Assembly: GCA_022828595.1 (NCBI GenBank)
Contig: JAKGHH010000003.1
Span: 102,447,583-102,511,582, forward strand
Length of the DNA: 64,000 bases
From: Nelumbo lutea
Lineage: Eukaryota; Streptophyta; Magnoliopsida; Proteales; Nelumbonaceae
Reading direction: 5' to 3'
The notes below the pieces were generated by a model that saw only the letters and a list, made by a program, of their open reading frames with translations, made no database searches and was not told where the DNA came from. The stretch's first letter is position 1. Each line of letters begins with the position of its first letter. The translations under genes were made by a program, and so were the position numbers. Positions 23,200-33,874 of the stretch are shown one piece after another.

Positions 23200-23626
23200 A
23201 AATAATCACTTAATCACAAATGAGTAATGAATAAATGTTGCAAAATTAGCAAAAGAAAAAGTTGCAGAAATCAGGTTCAGAATTTAGAAATCAGTGGAAG
23301 GAGGAGGAAGAGAGACTACTTGACTTGTCGGTGACAGCGGTAATGGCGTTGAAGGTATTGGTCAGCGGTGGAGCTGGAGGCCTGGTGATGGTGTTAGGTT
23401 AGGTTTGAACTAACAGAGAGAGGAGAGAACGATGGAAGAGGGTTTTTTTCTTTGGTTGGGTTGGGATTCGATTGGACCTAAGAATCTATTTGGCCCAATT
23501 TGACGTTTTTTTGTTTTTTGCACCAAAAGTGAAAATGTAAAAAAAAAAACCGGTTTTGGGAGTATATTTGGATCGGGTAGGGGTTGGGTTATGGTTCAAC
23601 TAGCCAGTTCGATTCGGTTTTTGAAA
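23200..23626. other. Spacer between LINE and Mutator-like element
   Basis: The stretch is A/T-rich with a 'cggttttgggagtatatttggatcggg'-type motif near 23550 like that in other hAT-type MITE debris of this window. No gene is seen. It may include the 3' untranslated end of the LINE. Confidence 0.35.
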
Positions 23627-25163
23627 GGCAAATTTCTTAAATTATCCCTATGTCCTACTATTTTAGTATTGTCTTAAAGTATTTCTACTGTTTCTAACAA
23701 TTGATTAAATTTTTGTTACGTTCGTTAACCAAGAATTAAAAAGACTATTTTGCTCATTATTCTTTTTTAAATTTTAAAAATGAAACTTTTAACACCTTAT
23801 TGAAAGTGAGAACCTGCAACTGTCGCAAAACAGTCAAATCTTGTAGAACAGCTGGATCTCATAGAACAATCATCATTGGTCTCAACTGAGAGCCCCGTGT
23901 CATTGGTCCACTCGGATCTTGTGGTCACTAGCGATTTGGTTCACTTTAGCGGATTTTTGGATTTTCGACATAACAATCTATGCTCTTCGGTCCTTCCACC
24001 ATTTCAGAGATGAGACAGGGAGAAGAAAGAGATCCTTGGTTCGGTCCTTTTGCCATGTCAAAGATAAGACAAGGAGAATAAAGAGATTCCTAGTTCGGTC
24101 CTTCCACCATTTCAGAGATGAGACAGGGAGAAGAGAGAGATCCTTGGTTCGGTCCTTCCGCCATTTCAAAGATGAGACAGGGAGAAGAAAGAGATCCCTG
24201 CTTTGGCTTCTTTAGGCATCTCAGATCATTAAATCTCTCCATAACGGTTCTATTCTTGCCTGTTTTAGGAATCTTCAAGGTTTGAAAACCCTAAATCAAA
24301 TCGAACCAGTAACATGAGCTTTCTCTTCACAGTGGCGAATCAAACGGGATGTTAGCGGAAAACCACCCTGTTATCTCCCCTTTCTCGGCCATCCATCTAT
24401 TTCCCACCCCTGTTATTATCTCTACCAGCCACTATCACTACAACCTTCAGTAGTGGCGGTTTTCTTCTTCCTCCTCTCTCTCAATGTCTTCGTTATTCGT
24501 CACCATCACCATTGTCATCTTCTCTTCGTTACAACCTTCGACAATTCTCTCCTCAGTTTTGTCAAATATACATATCCAAGGTGAAGAGAAGAAGGAAATC
24601 AGATCTACATATCCAAGGAGAAGAAAGGGATCCTTGGTTTGGTGTTTACTAGTCTGTAGTCCTGCAAATGAACTCTTTGCAAAGGTGTTTACCAATTACC
24701 AGTACCATTCGGGCGATGATAGTTCCCCCTCTACCATTATCATCGTCATTGTCATCTATTGGTTTTCTCCCAATATTGCTACCATGGAGGCTGTGGTAAT
24801 TTCGAGGTTAAGAAGTCCATGTAAGCTCAAAGCTAGAGTCCTGCCCCAATTAGCACTGGTGGAGGCTAGGTCAGTTCATGTGGTGGGAACTTTAATGGCA
24901 AATGCTTATTTACAACTTCCCGGAGAAGATGGTGGTTTGAGTAGAGAAGACCGATCTTCATTGGAAAGGGTATTTTGGATATAATTTAAAATTAAATCAA
25001 ACAAGTAAAGTTATGTGTAAATAGTCTGTGAAGGAGACTTAACAGGAAGGAAACTGTACGATAATTGTTAGAACAATAGGGATACTTTAAGGCAATACTG
25101 AAACAGTACAGGTATAGTTAGTCAAATTCCTAAACTATAGGGGTAGTTTAAGAAATTTGCCTT
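23627..25163. mobile_element. Mutator-like nonautonomous element
   Basis: The left end (GGCAAATTTCTTAAATTATC at 23627) and the right end read backwards (GGCAAATTTCTTAAACTACC from 25161) form terminal inverted repeats of roughly 90-110 bases that continue imperfectly to CTAACAATT. A flanking 9-mer, TTTTTGAAA, stands at 23618-23626 and again at 25164-25172, two bases from the right end in a T run; this fits a Mutator 9-bp target duplication. There is no transposase. The interior carries a 54-bp tandem array and an open frame of unknown meaning (24484-24984). Confidence 0.72.
23986..24201. repeat. Tandem array, 4 x 54 bp
   Basis: Units start at 23986, 24040, 24094 and 24148, each beginning TTCGGTCC and containing GAGACAGGGAGAAGA-like purine runs. 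The period is a multiple of three, so several frames stay open through all units; the RSFHHFRDETGRR-type translation is probably a by-product. A further partial unit resemblance (GGAGAAGAAAGGGATCCTTGG) occurs at about 24615. The array lies within the Mutator-like element. Confidence 0.85.
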
Positions 25164-26240
25164 TTTTTGAAAAATGAGCTTAGAGTGGTTTTGATTGTTA
25201 TGTACGTTCTATTACTATCATCAGACAAAGAATGTTTGAGAGATGAAAGCTTTGGATGTGTGTGTGTGAGAGAGAGAGCAAGTTGTTTTCGTGCAATACT
25301 AAACAATGAAAAGGTTATGAAGGAGAGTGCCCATATCACCTAAATAAGGGTGATTTTTTTTGAAACTGAAATGGGGTTACCGGTTTTTGGAAAATTGAAA
25401 ACTGAAATCAAACCGAAGCCGAAAGTCTGGCACTCTGGTAGAGGTAGACTGCCAAAAGTCTAAAAGTCTCAAATTTCAAAAAAAAAAAAAAAATTGAACC
25501 TTAAGGATGAAGGTCTCTCAAACCACAGCTAATAAATCAGTAGGTGACTAGGCACCGAATAAATTGAAATCTTTTATTCGATTTTCAAAAAAACTAAAAA
25601 ATAGAATATATAATATATAATATATAATATTATTTATATAAATATATATTATTGTATATATCGATCGGTTCGATTAACTGCCGGTTTTTTTAAATGGTTA
25701 ACTGAAACCGAGTCGACCGATTCAGTTAACCAATTTTTTGGTTCGGCTTTTCGATTTTTTTTTACTCACCCCTAGACAGCTGGTCCCAGTCCAACAAATT
25801 CACATTTGATTGTAGTTGATCACCGAAGATCATTAGTCAAATTCTTAAAACATGAAGGGCCCATTTGGCACATCTTTTTGGGAAGATCTTTTGGTAGCTC
25901 TAACATGCAAAAGACACATTAAGCTTTTGCATGAAGATCTAAGCAACCCAAAGCATGTTTGCCAGATGCACATCTTTCTGTGTCTTTCCGTACGAGAATA
26001 AAATGCAAGAGACACGGAAAGCTTCATTTGAAGCTTCCCAAAATCAGCCCAAAATGGGCTTCTCGCATCTTTTCAACACTCCATCTTTTGGTGGCTAGAT
26101 CTTTCGCAAGCCAAACGGGGCCGAAATTAATGCTTATGGAACAAGCATTCTCTTTGATACATATTGGAACCAATGGGTAGAGATATGCTCCCAATAATGT
26201 CCCAACTAGCCACACAACACATTGGGAACGAGTTCGGATC
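25164..26240. other. Spacer with hAT-like MITE debris
   Basis: Around 25350-25780 there is a CCGGTT/AACCGG-rich segment with an AT-rich core ending in CTCACCCCTAG, the look of a decayed hAT-type MITE. A GT/GA microsatellite lies near 25255-25280. No gene is supported; the open frames at 25845-26215 have no recognisable domain. Confidence 0.4.
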
Positions 26241-26669
26241 TAGGGTTATCAATGGTTTGGGTATGACCCGATGGACTCGAACCGATTGAGCCGGCTCTGG
26301 TTTTGGGAACTGAAATTGACGAATCAGTTATGGGTCTTGATTATTATCGGTTCGGAACTGGTTCCACCTAGTCTCGAACCGATTCAGACCCAACTCGATA
26401 TATATAATGTATAATATATTAAATAAAAATATATACCATACATATAATATATAACGTATATAATATATATAGTTATAAAATATTTAATATATACTAAACG
26501 AATATTTAATTTTTATTTATTATAATTGGGTCTATCGAGTCAGGCCCGATTGTCCTAAGAATCTATTGATTCAATTTTGGATCCAAAAATTACATACCCT
26601 ATTTGACCCAAATTTTGGAGTCCAAGAACACGGACCCAGATTCTCGAACTCGACCCATTGACAACCCTA
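26241..26669. mobile_element. hAT-like MITE
   Basis: 429 bases with inverted ends TAGGGTTATCAATGG (26241) and CCATTGACAACCCTA (ending 26669), an AT-rich core of ATATAT repeats, and GGTTCGGAACTGG/ACCGATT words inside. The 8-base flanks TTCGGATC and TCTGGGTC agree at 5 of 8 positions, a possible decayed hAT target duplication. No coding capacity. Confidence 0.65.
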
Positions 26670-27090
26670 TCTGGGTCTATTCATCATAGAAGGCTCCTCT
26701 CACCAATCTTACAATGCTTCTTAACCCCCATTCGTTTGTAATAGTCAACTTACTTGGGTACTTGTCCATGTTATTTTAATTTTTAGGATTTTCATGTAAA
26801 TAATACAATGACATTTCTATTCATCAAAAATAACTATTAAAATGAGCCATCAGGTTTTGTAAAAATTTCTTCAAACTGGAAAGTTAGTAATGCATCTAAG
26901 AGATGATGGTATAACTTTGTTGTAGACCCATTGCTTAATACAAAAAAAAAAAACAGAGAAAAATTTATCAATGGAAAAGAAGGAGTACTTAATGACCCAT
27001 CCAAAACATCTCCCGTACATGATGTTCCCAATTTATTGAAACATCTCCTTGTCATCATTCATGCTCGGATAGAGTGCGTTTAGACTTAAG
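26670..27090. other. Spacer
   Basis: AT-rich sequence with no domain, repeat or splice structure that I can support. Confidence 0.35.
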
Positions 27091-27244
27091 GGATTTTTTC
27101 TTCGAATCCATTAAAATTTTGACACGTCAATTTGATCTCATTTGCCCATCACCTGCAACCGATTGAAAGTTGACAGTATTTTTAAATAAAAAAAATTAAT
27201 TTTATAAATTTTTTGTAAACAGAACTGATAGCTCCATCGCAACC

Positions 27245-28600
27245 GGCTCAACGGTACTCTTCTCCCCCTCACCAATTGCTCCAATCTCAGGCTCCTCTTC
27301 CTCGCCGGAAACGACTTCTCCGACGATGTCCCAGCCGATATTGGCTCCCTCAAGCGTCCCCTCCGGCTAGACCTTTCCGACAACAATCTCTGGGGTCCCA
27401 TCCCCAGGCAGATCCTCAACTTGACTCGCCTCCTCACGATTGGGATGCAGAATAATGTGTTTGTTGCAGCTTCCAGATCTCTCCGCAGTGCTGCCGGAGC
27501 TCAGAGAGATAAACTTAACTAACAACGAGTTCTACGGGAGGGTGCCATTCGGTCTGCTGAAGAAATTCGGATCGCGAAGCATCACAAGAAATGAAGGGCT
27601 GTGCGAGCCGAGCCCGTTACCTGTTTGTTTGTTCCTGATGCCCCTCTGACAGTTGCGTCAGCGCAAACCGTAGTGTCGTCGAACCCTAGCTCATTGCCTA
27701 CTAGTACTGTTGCAGGCCCGGCAGGGAAGGAAGAGGAGTCCTGGAAGGGACTTAGTATCGGTTCCACCGTCGCCATTGTGGTTGCGAATTCTTGTGGTGG
27801 TTTTACTAGTGGTCACGTTGTTTGCTGTTGCTTACTACTGTGGAGGAAATTCAGGAGACAATGGTTCCAACTCCAGTTCAAAAGGCAGGAGAAGCAGCAG
27901 CGGTAATTCAGGTGACAACAAGATGTAGCTAAATAATGTGCGTGGTCGTGGAGGAGGAGACAGCGATAGTACCACCACGACAAACTGGAGCAAGCTTGTG
28001 TTCTTCGGTAGGAGGAAGCAGTTTGAGTTGGAGGACCTGCTCCGGACAACGGGAAAAGGAAGTTTAAGAACAGTCTACAAGGCTGTGCTGGAAGATGAGT
28101 GCACGGTTGCGGTGAAGAGGCTCAAGGACGCCAACCCATGTGCGAGGAAGGAATTCGAACAGTATATGGATTTGATTGGGAAGCTCAGACATCCTAACCT
28201 GGTTCATCTCAGAGCTTATTACTAATTTATTATGCCAAGGAGGAGAAGCTCCTTGTCTACAATTACCCTTCCAAAGGAAGCTTGCATTCTCTTCTCCATG
28301 ATAATTATTTCTCACTGTTACCGTCTTTATTCAATTGGGCTTGATTTGAATCAGAGAATCGAAGACCAGGGAGGATACCTCTGGACTGGACGACGAGGAT
28401 TAGCTTGCTTGCATTCTCTTCTCCATGATAATTATTTCTCACTGTTACCGTCTTTATTCAATTGGGCTTGATTTGAATCAGAGAATCGAAGACCAGGGAG
28501 GATACCTCTGGACTGGACGACGAGGATTAGCTTGGTGTTAGGAGCTGCTCGTGGGCTTGCTCGGATTCAAGAGGAGTACAGTAGGTTGAAGATGCTCACC
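27245..28600 (+). pseudogene. Captured LRR receptor-like kinase fragment
   Basis: The plus strand reads, across frame changes, LNGTLLPLTNCSNLRLLFLAG, DLSDNNLWGPIPRQILNLTRLL (leucine-rich repeats), LREINLTNNEFYGRVP and NEGLCEPSPLPVC (end of the ectodomain), a membrane segment near 27770-27835 (VVVLLVVTLFAVAYYCGG), and the kinase N-lobe: KLVFFGRRKQFELEDLLR, GKGSLRTVYKAVL (Gly loop with one Gly replaced by Arg), CTVAVKRLKDANPC with the ATP-binding Lys, and LIGKLRHPNLVHLRAYY. Then follow KEEKLLVYNYPSKGSLHSLLH and LVLGAARGLARIQEEY, where it stops short of the catalytic loop. It resembles the LRR-III family kinases of the At1g68400 type. Frameshifts, a stop after AYY and a 127-bp duplication make it nonfunctional. 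Confidence 0.85.
28281..28534. repeat. 127-bp tandem duplication in the kinase fragment
   Basis: 28281-28407 is repeated almost identically at 28408-28534 (CTTGCATTCTCTTCTCCATG starts each). 127 is not a multiple of three, so it adds a frameshift in the kinase N-lobe. The near identity shows that it is recent compared with the element. Confidence 0.9.
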
Positions 28601-28739
28601 ATGGAACTATCGGTTCTGTTTACAAAAAATTTATAAAATTAATTTTTTATTTAAAATATTATTAGCGATCGTAAAATTTTAGTCGGTTGCAGGTGGTGGG
28701 CAGATGTCAATATTTTAATGGTCCAAAGGCACTAAATCC

Positions 28740-29158
28740 GGACTGTCATGCCAGGTAGATGTCCCAATATAACAGGTTGGGAGGTTGGTGAGGCTGCTGC
28801 TCCGAACTGAAAACCAGTGGGCTAGATATGACATTTGATTTGAGACGTAGTAGTCATCCATGTTAAAAGAATCCCACAACAATGAATTAATTAATTAGTA
28901 CACATACCAGATTGGACAACACTAACAAGAATAATACTTCAACTAAGCTAATAATACCAGAAAACCAAGCAAAAGCCCAGCTCTTTCAACTTGAAATTAA
29001 ACGACTGTCATATGTATTCTGCTTTTTCTCATCAAATAGTTCATACAATCATCAAAAGCCGGCAAAAGCAAAGAAAACCCACAAAAGGGAAGAAGCAGCT
29101 AAGTTATTAATGTTTAAAGAGATCAGCTTATTGATTCAGCTGGCAGCAGCTAGCTTTA
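28740..29158. other. Spacer and 3' flank of glutaredoxin 1
   Basis: It contains the presumed 3' untranslated region of the minus-strand glutaredoxin gene, immediately left of 29159, and A-rich sequence. No other gene is seen. Confidence 0.4.
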
Positions 29159-29467
29159 CTAAAGCCAGATAGCACCTGCCTCCTTGAGCAGTGGTATAAG
29201 CGATCCACTAATGTGGAGGGCCATTACCTTCTGGGTTGAGCCTATGAACTTACCCCCTATGAACACTGCTGGCACGGCAGGATTGCACCCTAGCTTCAAC
29301 AGCGCCATCTCCATTTCTCTTCCTCTGTACTCCTCGTCAAGCTCATGAATTGCAGGGTTCACCCCGAGTTCATAGAAGAATCTCTTGATGACATGAGACA
29401 TGCAGCATGAGCTCTTACTGAAAATCACTGCAGCGCTCTGGGACGCCAGCTTTGTTACCCTATCCAT
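29159..29467 (-). CDS. CC-type glutaredoxin (ROXY-like), CCMS active site
   Basis: Single-exon gene of 102 residues, starting [10 protein letters not shown]; an upstream in-frame ATG at 29548 is less likely because paralogues start at this Met. The active site is C21-C22-M23-S24, a land-plant CC-type signature; Ser in place of the last Cys leaves only a CC pair. The cis-Pro loop and glutathione-binding strand VPAVFIGG is at residues 65-72. The C-terminus has an LxxLL motif (LIPLL, 90-94) and ends GAIWL, close to the ALWL end that family members use with TGA transcription factors and TOPLESS. Such proteins act in nucleus and cytosol in TGA-dependent transcription (flower development, nitrogen and stress responses). 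A TATA box lies at 29614-29620. It is the most divergent of the three copies here. Confidence 0.93.
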   Translation of the reverse strand: MDRVTKLASQSAAVIFSKSSCCMSHVIKRFFYELGVNPAIHELDEEYRGREMEMALLKLGCNPAVPAVFIGGKFIGSTQKVMALHISGSLIPLLKEAGAIWL

Positions 29468-29613
29468 TCCTTTCCCACAGTTAAAAAGCTGATGAAAGCT
29501 CAAAACCCAAATGGGGAGCTGATGCGAGTGAAGAAATGTGTTGGACAAGACTCAAGAGAAGCTTCTGAAGAGGTTTTGCTGTGTGCTGTGTGATGGGCTT
29601 GCCTCTTGGGGGG

Positions 29614-29620
29614 GCTTTAT
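29614..29620 (-). promoter_or_regulatory. TATA box of glutaredoxin 1
   Basis: The minus strand reads TATAAAG about 147 bases upstream of the ATG at 29467, which predicts transcription starting near 29585 and a 5' leader of about 120 bases. Confidence 0.65.
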
Positions 29621-29836
29621 ACAGGCAGGTGAGGGGTGGTGGATTACTTTTGTTTAATTCAAAAAAAAAAAAAATTAAAAAGCTTCTTTTGAGGATACCC
29701 CAATTGCCCCCTTATCATTTGCTTGACTGGGACCTTGCTTCATTATACTACTTTGCTATACACCAAATTAATCACAAATTTACACTTGGAGAAACCAGGC
29801 TCCGGAAAAATGGAATCCATGATACAGAACTATACT

Positions 29837-30189
29837 TAGGGCTGTAAATCAGAACTGAACCGAATCAAACCAAACCGATTCAATTATATAGGGTCCGGCT
29901 GGGTTTACATTACTTGTCTCGATTATAATTGGTTCGGAATTGGTTTAACCAACCATACATGCATTCATATCTTCCCCATGATATATTTGTAATATTATCA
30001 TGTTATGATGTCCAGATGCATCTTCATTTTAATATAAAAAGTTGGTTTATTGTCTTATCAGATCAGGCCCGAGTCTCATTGGCTGACACTTTGGGGTCTG
30101 ACTCGGAACTGGTTCTTCTGCACATTTCCTTGCTGGGTTGGGATTCCGTCTACCCTGGCCCAGACCAAACCTGACCATTGACATAACTA
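29837..30189. mobile_element. hAT-like MITE
   Basis: Left end TAGGGCTGTAAATCAGAACT, right end read backwards TAGTTATGTCAATGGTCAGG: similar short termini, rich in CCGAACC/GGTTCGG words with an AT-rich core. It lies about 220 bases upstream of the glutaredoxin 1 TATA box. The target duplication is unclear. A second CCGGTT-rich segment (30200-30450) contains a short inverted repeat (GTCTGACTGTTTGAA...TCAGACGGTTCAAAC). Confidence 0.45.
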
Positions 30190-31710
30190 ACCACACAACT
30201 TCAGTAAGGGGTCCGGTTCCTGGGTCAAACGGTCTGACTGTTTGAATCAGACAGTCTGTTCTGACAAAAAATAAATTGATCAAAACTGTCAGACGGTTCA
30301 AACGCCCATATCAGTGGTTTATTGATCAAATTAATGGTTTTTTTTTGGTGAAATAACGGTTCTGGGGTAAAAACAGAACCGGTCACCTGACCAGTTCCCA
30401 GTTTTTTCCGGTCCAACCATCCGGTTTTGAAAACCATGAGAAAAAGTGTTGATCCCTTTTGCTCAGTTGGAAAGAGTATAAATACAAATATATACAAAAT
30501 ATAAGGTTTTGTATTCTACAAATTTATATTTACTCCCAAACTCGTTAGACCAAAGGGATCAGTTTATCTCCCTGAAAAATTCGGTTCAATGAGTTATTAA
30601 TCCGACTGCGTCATGATGTATGTAAAATAATTTACTCCAAATTAAGAAATGTATTTTGAATAGGTCCGGTCCAATATACCCCAATGCTGAATCTTTCCTT
30701 GATTTATATATCAAAAAAGAAAAATAAAAATCTCATATGGGGTTTAACATTTCCTTAATAAACAAAATTATTCTGAGTCAACTTTTCCGTCCATGTCTTT
30801 TGTTCCTTTTTTTTTATCCATTTTATCTGATAGGATCTGCTGATGCGGAGAAAGAACATAGAGTTTATCCCATACAGATTCACTTTTTTCTATCTTCATA
30901 TTCTCATCAAATTCATAAAGAAAAAGATCTCATGAAGACAAACAGGAGAAATCATCTTTACCAAAAACAAAATGAATTGTAGAAAGAAATTGCAAGAGAT
31001 AACAAATTTCTAGTCCAATGAAGAAGAAAAGAAATATGTTAAATTGCTGGTTGTTTCCATTATAAAAATTCTATATAAAATTGCAGATAAAGTATTGAAC
31101 GGTTTGCAAGCTTTGCAGAAGAAAGGTGTTTAGTTTGTCGCCACAGGTCTATTTTGATTGCAATAGCTACTTATCCTTCTTATGCTCTATTTTTCTTGTC
31201 AATGGGTGGAATCTTAGCCGTGAATGGACCCTCCTTACTTGTGTTTGTTCAGTGATTATGTCAGAATTCTAAGAATCTTTCATATATATATATATATACA
31301 CTTAGGCCGGGTTAACCCCAATTCCAACATAAAAAGTATTGGGTGGGATTGGATTCAAGTTCAAGTTATGATTGAAAAATATGAATTCAACTTAACTTCT
31401 AATTAAATTAGGGTATTGAAGCCTTTGGTTAATTATGTATGTATGTATGTATTTACGTACTTATAATGAGGGTCAAGCCATGGCTGCTTGTTCTGGTCCT
31501 TGTAATGCTACCTCCTGAAGTTTGGGGCATCCTGAAAGGCATAGACTTAGCCAAGGCCAATGGTGCATGCAAATTTAAACCGAAATACATAAATGCCCCG
31601 GTTCAATGTTTGTATCACAAACAAACGTAGACTAAGTATGGTAAAGAGCAAAACATATTTGGGTCAAATCTCACCATCACTAAGGTTTGGGGGGATATGG
31701 GCATGGGGAT

Positions 31711-31819
31711 GGGCTACCCTCGGTTTTTGTAGCTTCATGAAACAAAAAAAAAAAGAAATAAACAGAGATAATGGGCTACCCTCGGTTTTTGTAGCTTCAT
31801 GAAACAAAAAAAAAAAAGA
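31711..31819. repeat. 62-bp-period tandem duplication
   Basis: GGGCTACCCTCGGTTTTTGT and the following bases up to an A run are present at 31711 and again at 31773. The copies are nearly identical, so the duplication is recent. Confidence 0.85.
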
Positions 31820-32394
31820 GAAAAATGATGTAATCCCTATTTTATATGAGAGATTATTAAAATAGGGGGAAGTGGTGTAAATTTTGCGTCAATTTTTAAG
31901 GTTGCATTTGATAAGCATGCAAATGTAAAACAAAAGTGAATTTGCACTCTAGTTTGGTTTTGTAGGTGCCCAATAAGAAGGCGTTTTTGTACTAAAAATG
32001 AATACACCTTTTTTTTTTGCATTAAGTAAATGGGATCAACTTAGTGACAGCCTTAGATTTGCATTTACACCCATCACAACCAAACAAGACACTTATAAAA
32101 TTTTCAATGTAAAATCAAACCATCTTTGCACCTTTATTCATTGACCAATTTTGCATTTACATAAATATGTATGTTGTTTCTTTCAGAAACAAGACACAAA
32201 ATATGCATTACTAATAATGAGTGCAAATGAGACAAAAAAATGAAAATTTTATATTAAATAAAGAGTCAAATAATAATAGTAACAGTCTTTATCTTTTCCT
32301 TGATGAGTGGCGACTCTATCTATTCGGCCATGAAGTGTTCCCGAACTATTCAGCCAATAATTGCAGATCAGGTCTGATGTTCAACAGAAATATC

Positions 32395-32785
32395 AAAAAT
32401 TATATAAAAGCACTTTTAGCATTGAAAAAACACTTTTATAAAAATACTTTATTGAAAGTACTTTGGAAAAGTGCTTTTGTAAAAGTACTTTTCGAAAGTA
32501 CTTCCATAGATTTTATAAAAGTGCTTTCTTGTAAAAGTACTTTTATAAAAGTGTTTTCATACAAGTTTTTTTGTAAAAGTGATTTCGTAAAAGTGTTTTC
32601 GTGTAAAAGCACTTTTATAAAAGTGCTTTTATAAAACTACTTCTATAAAAGTGCTTTCATAAAAGTATTTTTATAAAAGCACTTTCGGAAAAATACTTTT
32701 CATAAAAGTGCTTAAAAGCAATTTTATAAAAGTGCTTTTATAAAAATGTTTTCGTAAAAGTACTTTCATAAAAGTGATTTTATGC
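32395..32785. repeat. Degenerate palindromic short-repeat array
   Basis: About 390 bases made of variants of AAAAGTGCTTTTAT and AAAAGTACTTTTAT. The core AAAAGTACTTTT is self-complementary, so the array can fold in many registers. It keeps a long open frame only because of its composition. Confidence 0.8.
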
Positions 32786-33762
32786 TATTTTCAACTTTGA
32801 TTGATTTTAAATTGGACAAGGCTTTCGCCTCATGATCAGATTATTGGGAATTTGGTTTAAATCTAATTCAAACCAATAAGAATATGGACCAATTTCTTTT
32901 GGATTGACCCAATCCAATAATTATAATACACCGTCCAAATCCGATTTAATAAGATTTTGATCGGATTGGATCCAAACCAAAATCAATCGATTGACACCCT
33001 TAACTGAGGGCATACATTGTTCAACATAAGGGGGTTTATTCTAAAGTTTCAATAAGAATGCTAGAGGTTGTTCTGGGCCATAGAAGGAGCGATGTTCAAA
33101 GGACTATTGCTGAGTGTGATATACTCGAGTTGTAGGATGAAAAAGGACTAATAAAAAAGAAGGATTATGGGGAAGGATAAAAATAATAGCAATGGGAAGT
33201 GTTAAAAGAACATGCCTTTGAAGGGTTAAAAGAACCGAAGATTGGTTCACTTCACAAAGGTTTTTTCTAGTTTAAGAGCAGGCCTTTGTGAGGCAATTCA
33301 CTAGTTGTTTCCTCTTTGACTGATTAGACAAGAGCTGTAGGTAAGTACTGAGTGCATTAAAGGGTTATGAGTGTCAAGGTATTAACTTGATTTAGAAACC
33401 CTTAAATCGTGTTATGTCATGATATATTCATAGATAAATTCTGAGGATGTAGTAGGGGGTGTTGGATCTCAAAGGATGAAGTTCATAATATGACTTGTTG
33501 CCGATGTTTCAGAAGCATCAGAAAAACATCAGAATTTAGCATACATGAATGAATGAATCTGTATACTTCAAGTAATTCAGATCTCTTACAAGTAACAACT
33601 CTGTTCATATAGAATCCAGTCTCACATGGGAATATGTGGCTGTAGCAATACAGGTAAGTCTCTTGCTTGAAAAAAAAAAAGAGTTGAATAGATTTTAATT
33701 CACAATAAAAATATATATCATTAATATGACTTGTAATTAAGGGAATACAAATTAGAAAATTT

Positions 33763-33874
33763 GATAAATTTCAAATGAATTCTAGAAAAGTTTTTTACAA
33801 ACTTTCTCAACTCATGTTTGTATTTGATAAATTTCAAATGAATTCTAGAAAAGTTTTTTACAAACTTTCTCAAC
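33763..33874. repeat. 63-bp-period tandem duplication
   Basis: The 49 bases from 33763 (GATAAATTTCAAATGAATTC) to 33811 are repeated identically at 33826-33874, separated by 14 bases. Confidence 0.9.

Larger units (their letters stand above)
14831..23200 (+). mobile_element. Plant L1-like LINE, 5'-truncated and nested with insertions
   Basis: Remnants of one LINE ORF2 follow in order on the plus strand: endonuclease (about 15087-15720), RT (about 18071-19340), zf-RVT (about 19800-20500) and RNase H (about 20780-21075 and 23025-23180). The order EN-RT-zf-RVT-RNase H is that of plant L1 elements. Three later insertions split it: a 1.9-kb repeat (15720-17625), a hAT-like MITE (19900-20362), and an inverted copy of the 1.9-kb repeat (21075-22990). 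Stops and frameshifts occur throughout. Neither a poly(A) tail nor a target duplication could be fixed; an A-rich stretch near 23190-23260 may be the 3' end. Confidence 0.85.
27091..28739. mobile_element. Pack-MULE-like element carrying a receptor-kinase fragment
   Basis: The kinase fragment is framed by inverted repeats of about 140-147 bases: left 27091-27237, right 28601-28739. The inner ends agree closely (AAACAGAACTGATAGCTCCA against AAACAGAACCGATAGTTCCA read backwards), as do ACCTGCAACCGA and the AT tract AATTAATTTTATAAATTTTT; the outer ends both begin GGATTT. No transposase is present. This is the layout of a Pack-MULE, a Mutator-type element that has captured host gene sequence. A 9-bp target duplication was not found, perhaps through decay, so the Mutator assignment is inferred. 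Confidence 0.72.

Noticed and set aside
24484..24984. 166-codon open frame in the Mutator-like element
   Set aside because: Ser/Ile/Val-rich translation with no recognisable domain, opposed by another open frame at 24447-24695; could be cargo but cannot be supported.
27091..28739. Claiming a 9-bp target duplication for the kinase-carrying element
   Set aside because: Flanks AGACTTAAG and GGACTGTCA share only four aligned bases, so no duplication is claimed.
32221..32634. 137-codon open frame with repeated FIKVLSCKSTF-like units
   Set aside because: Entirely a product of the degenerate AAAGTGCTTTT array.
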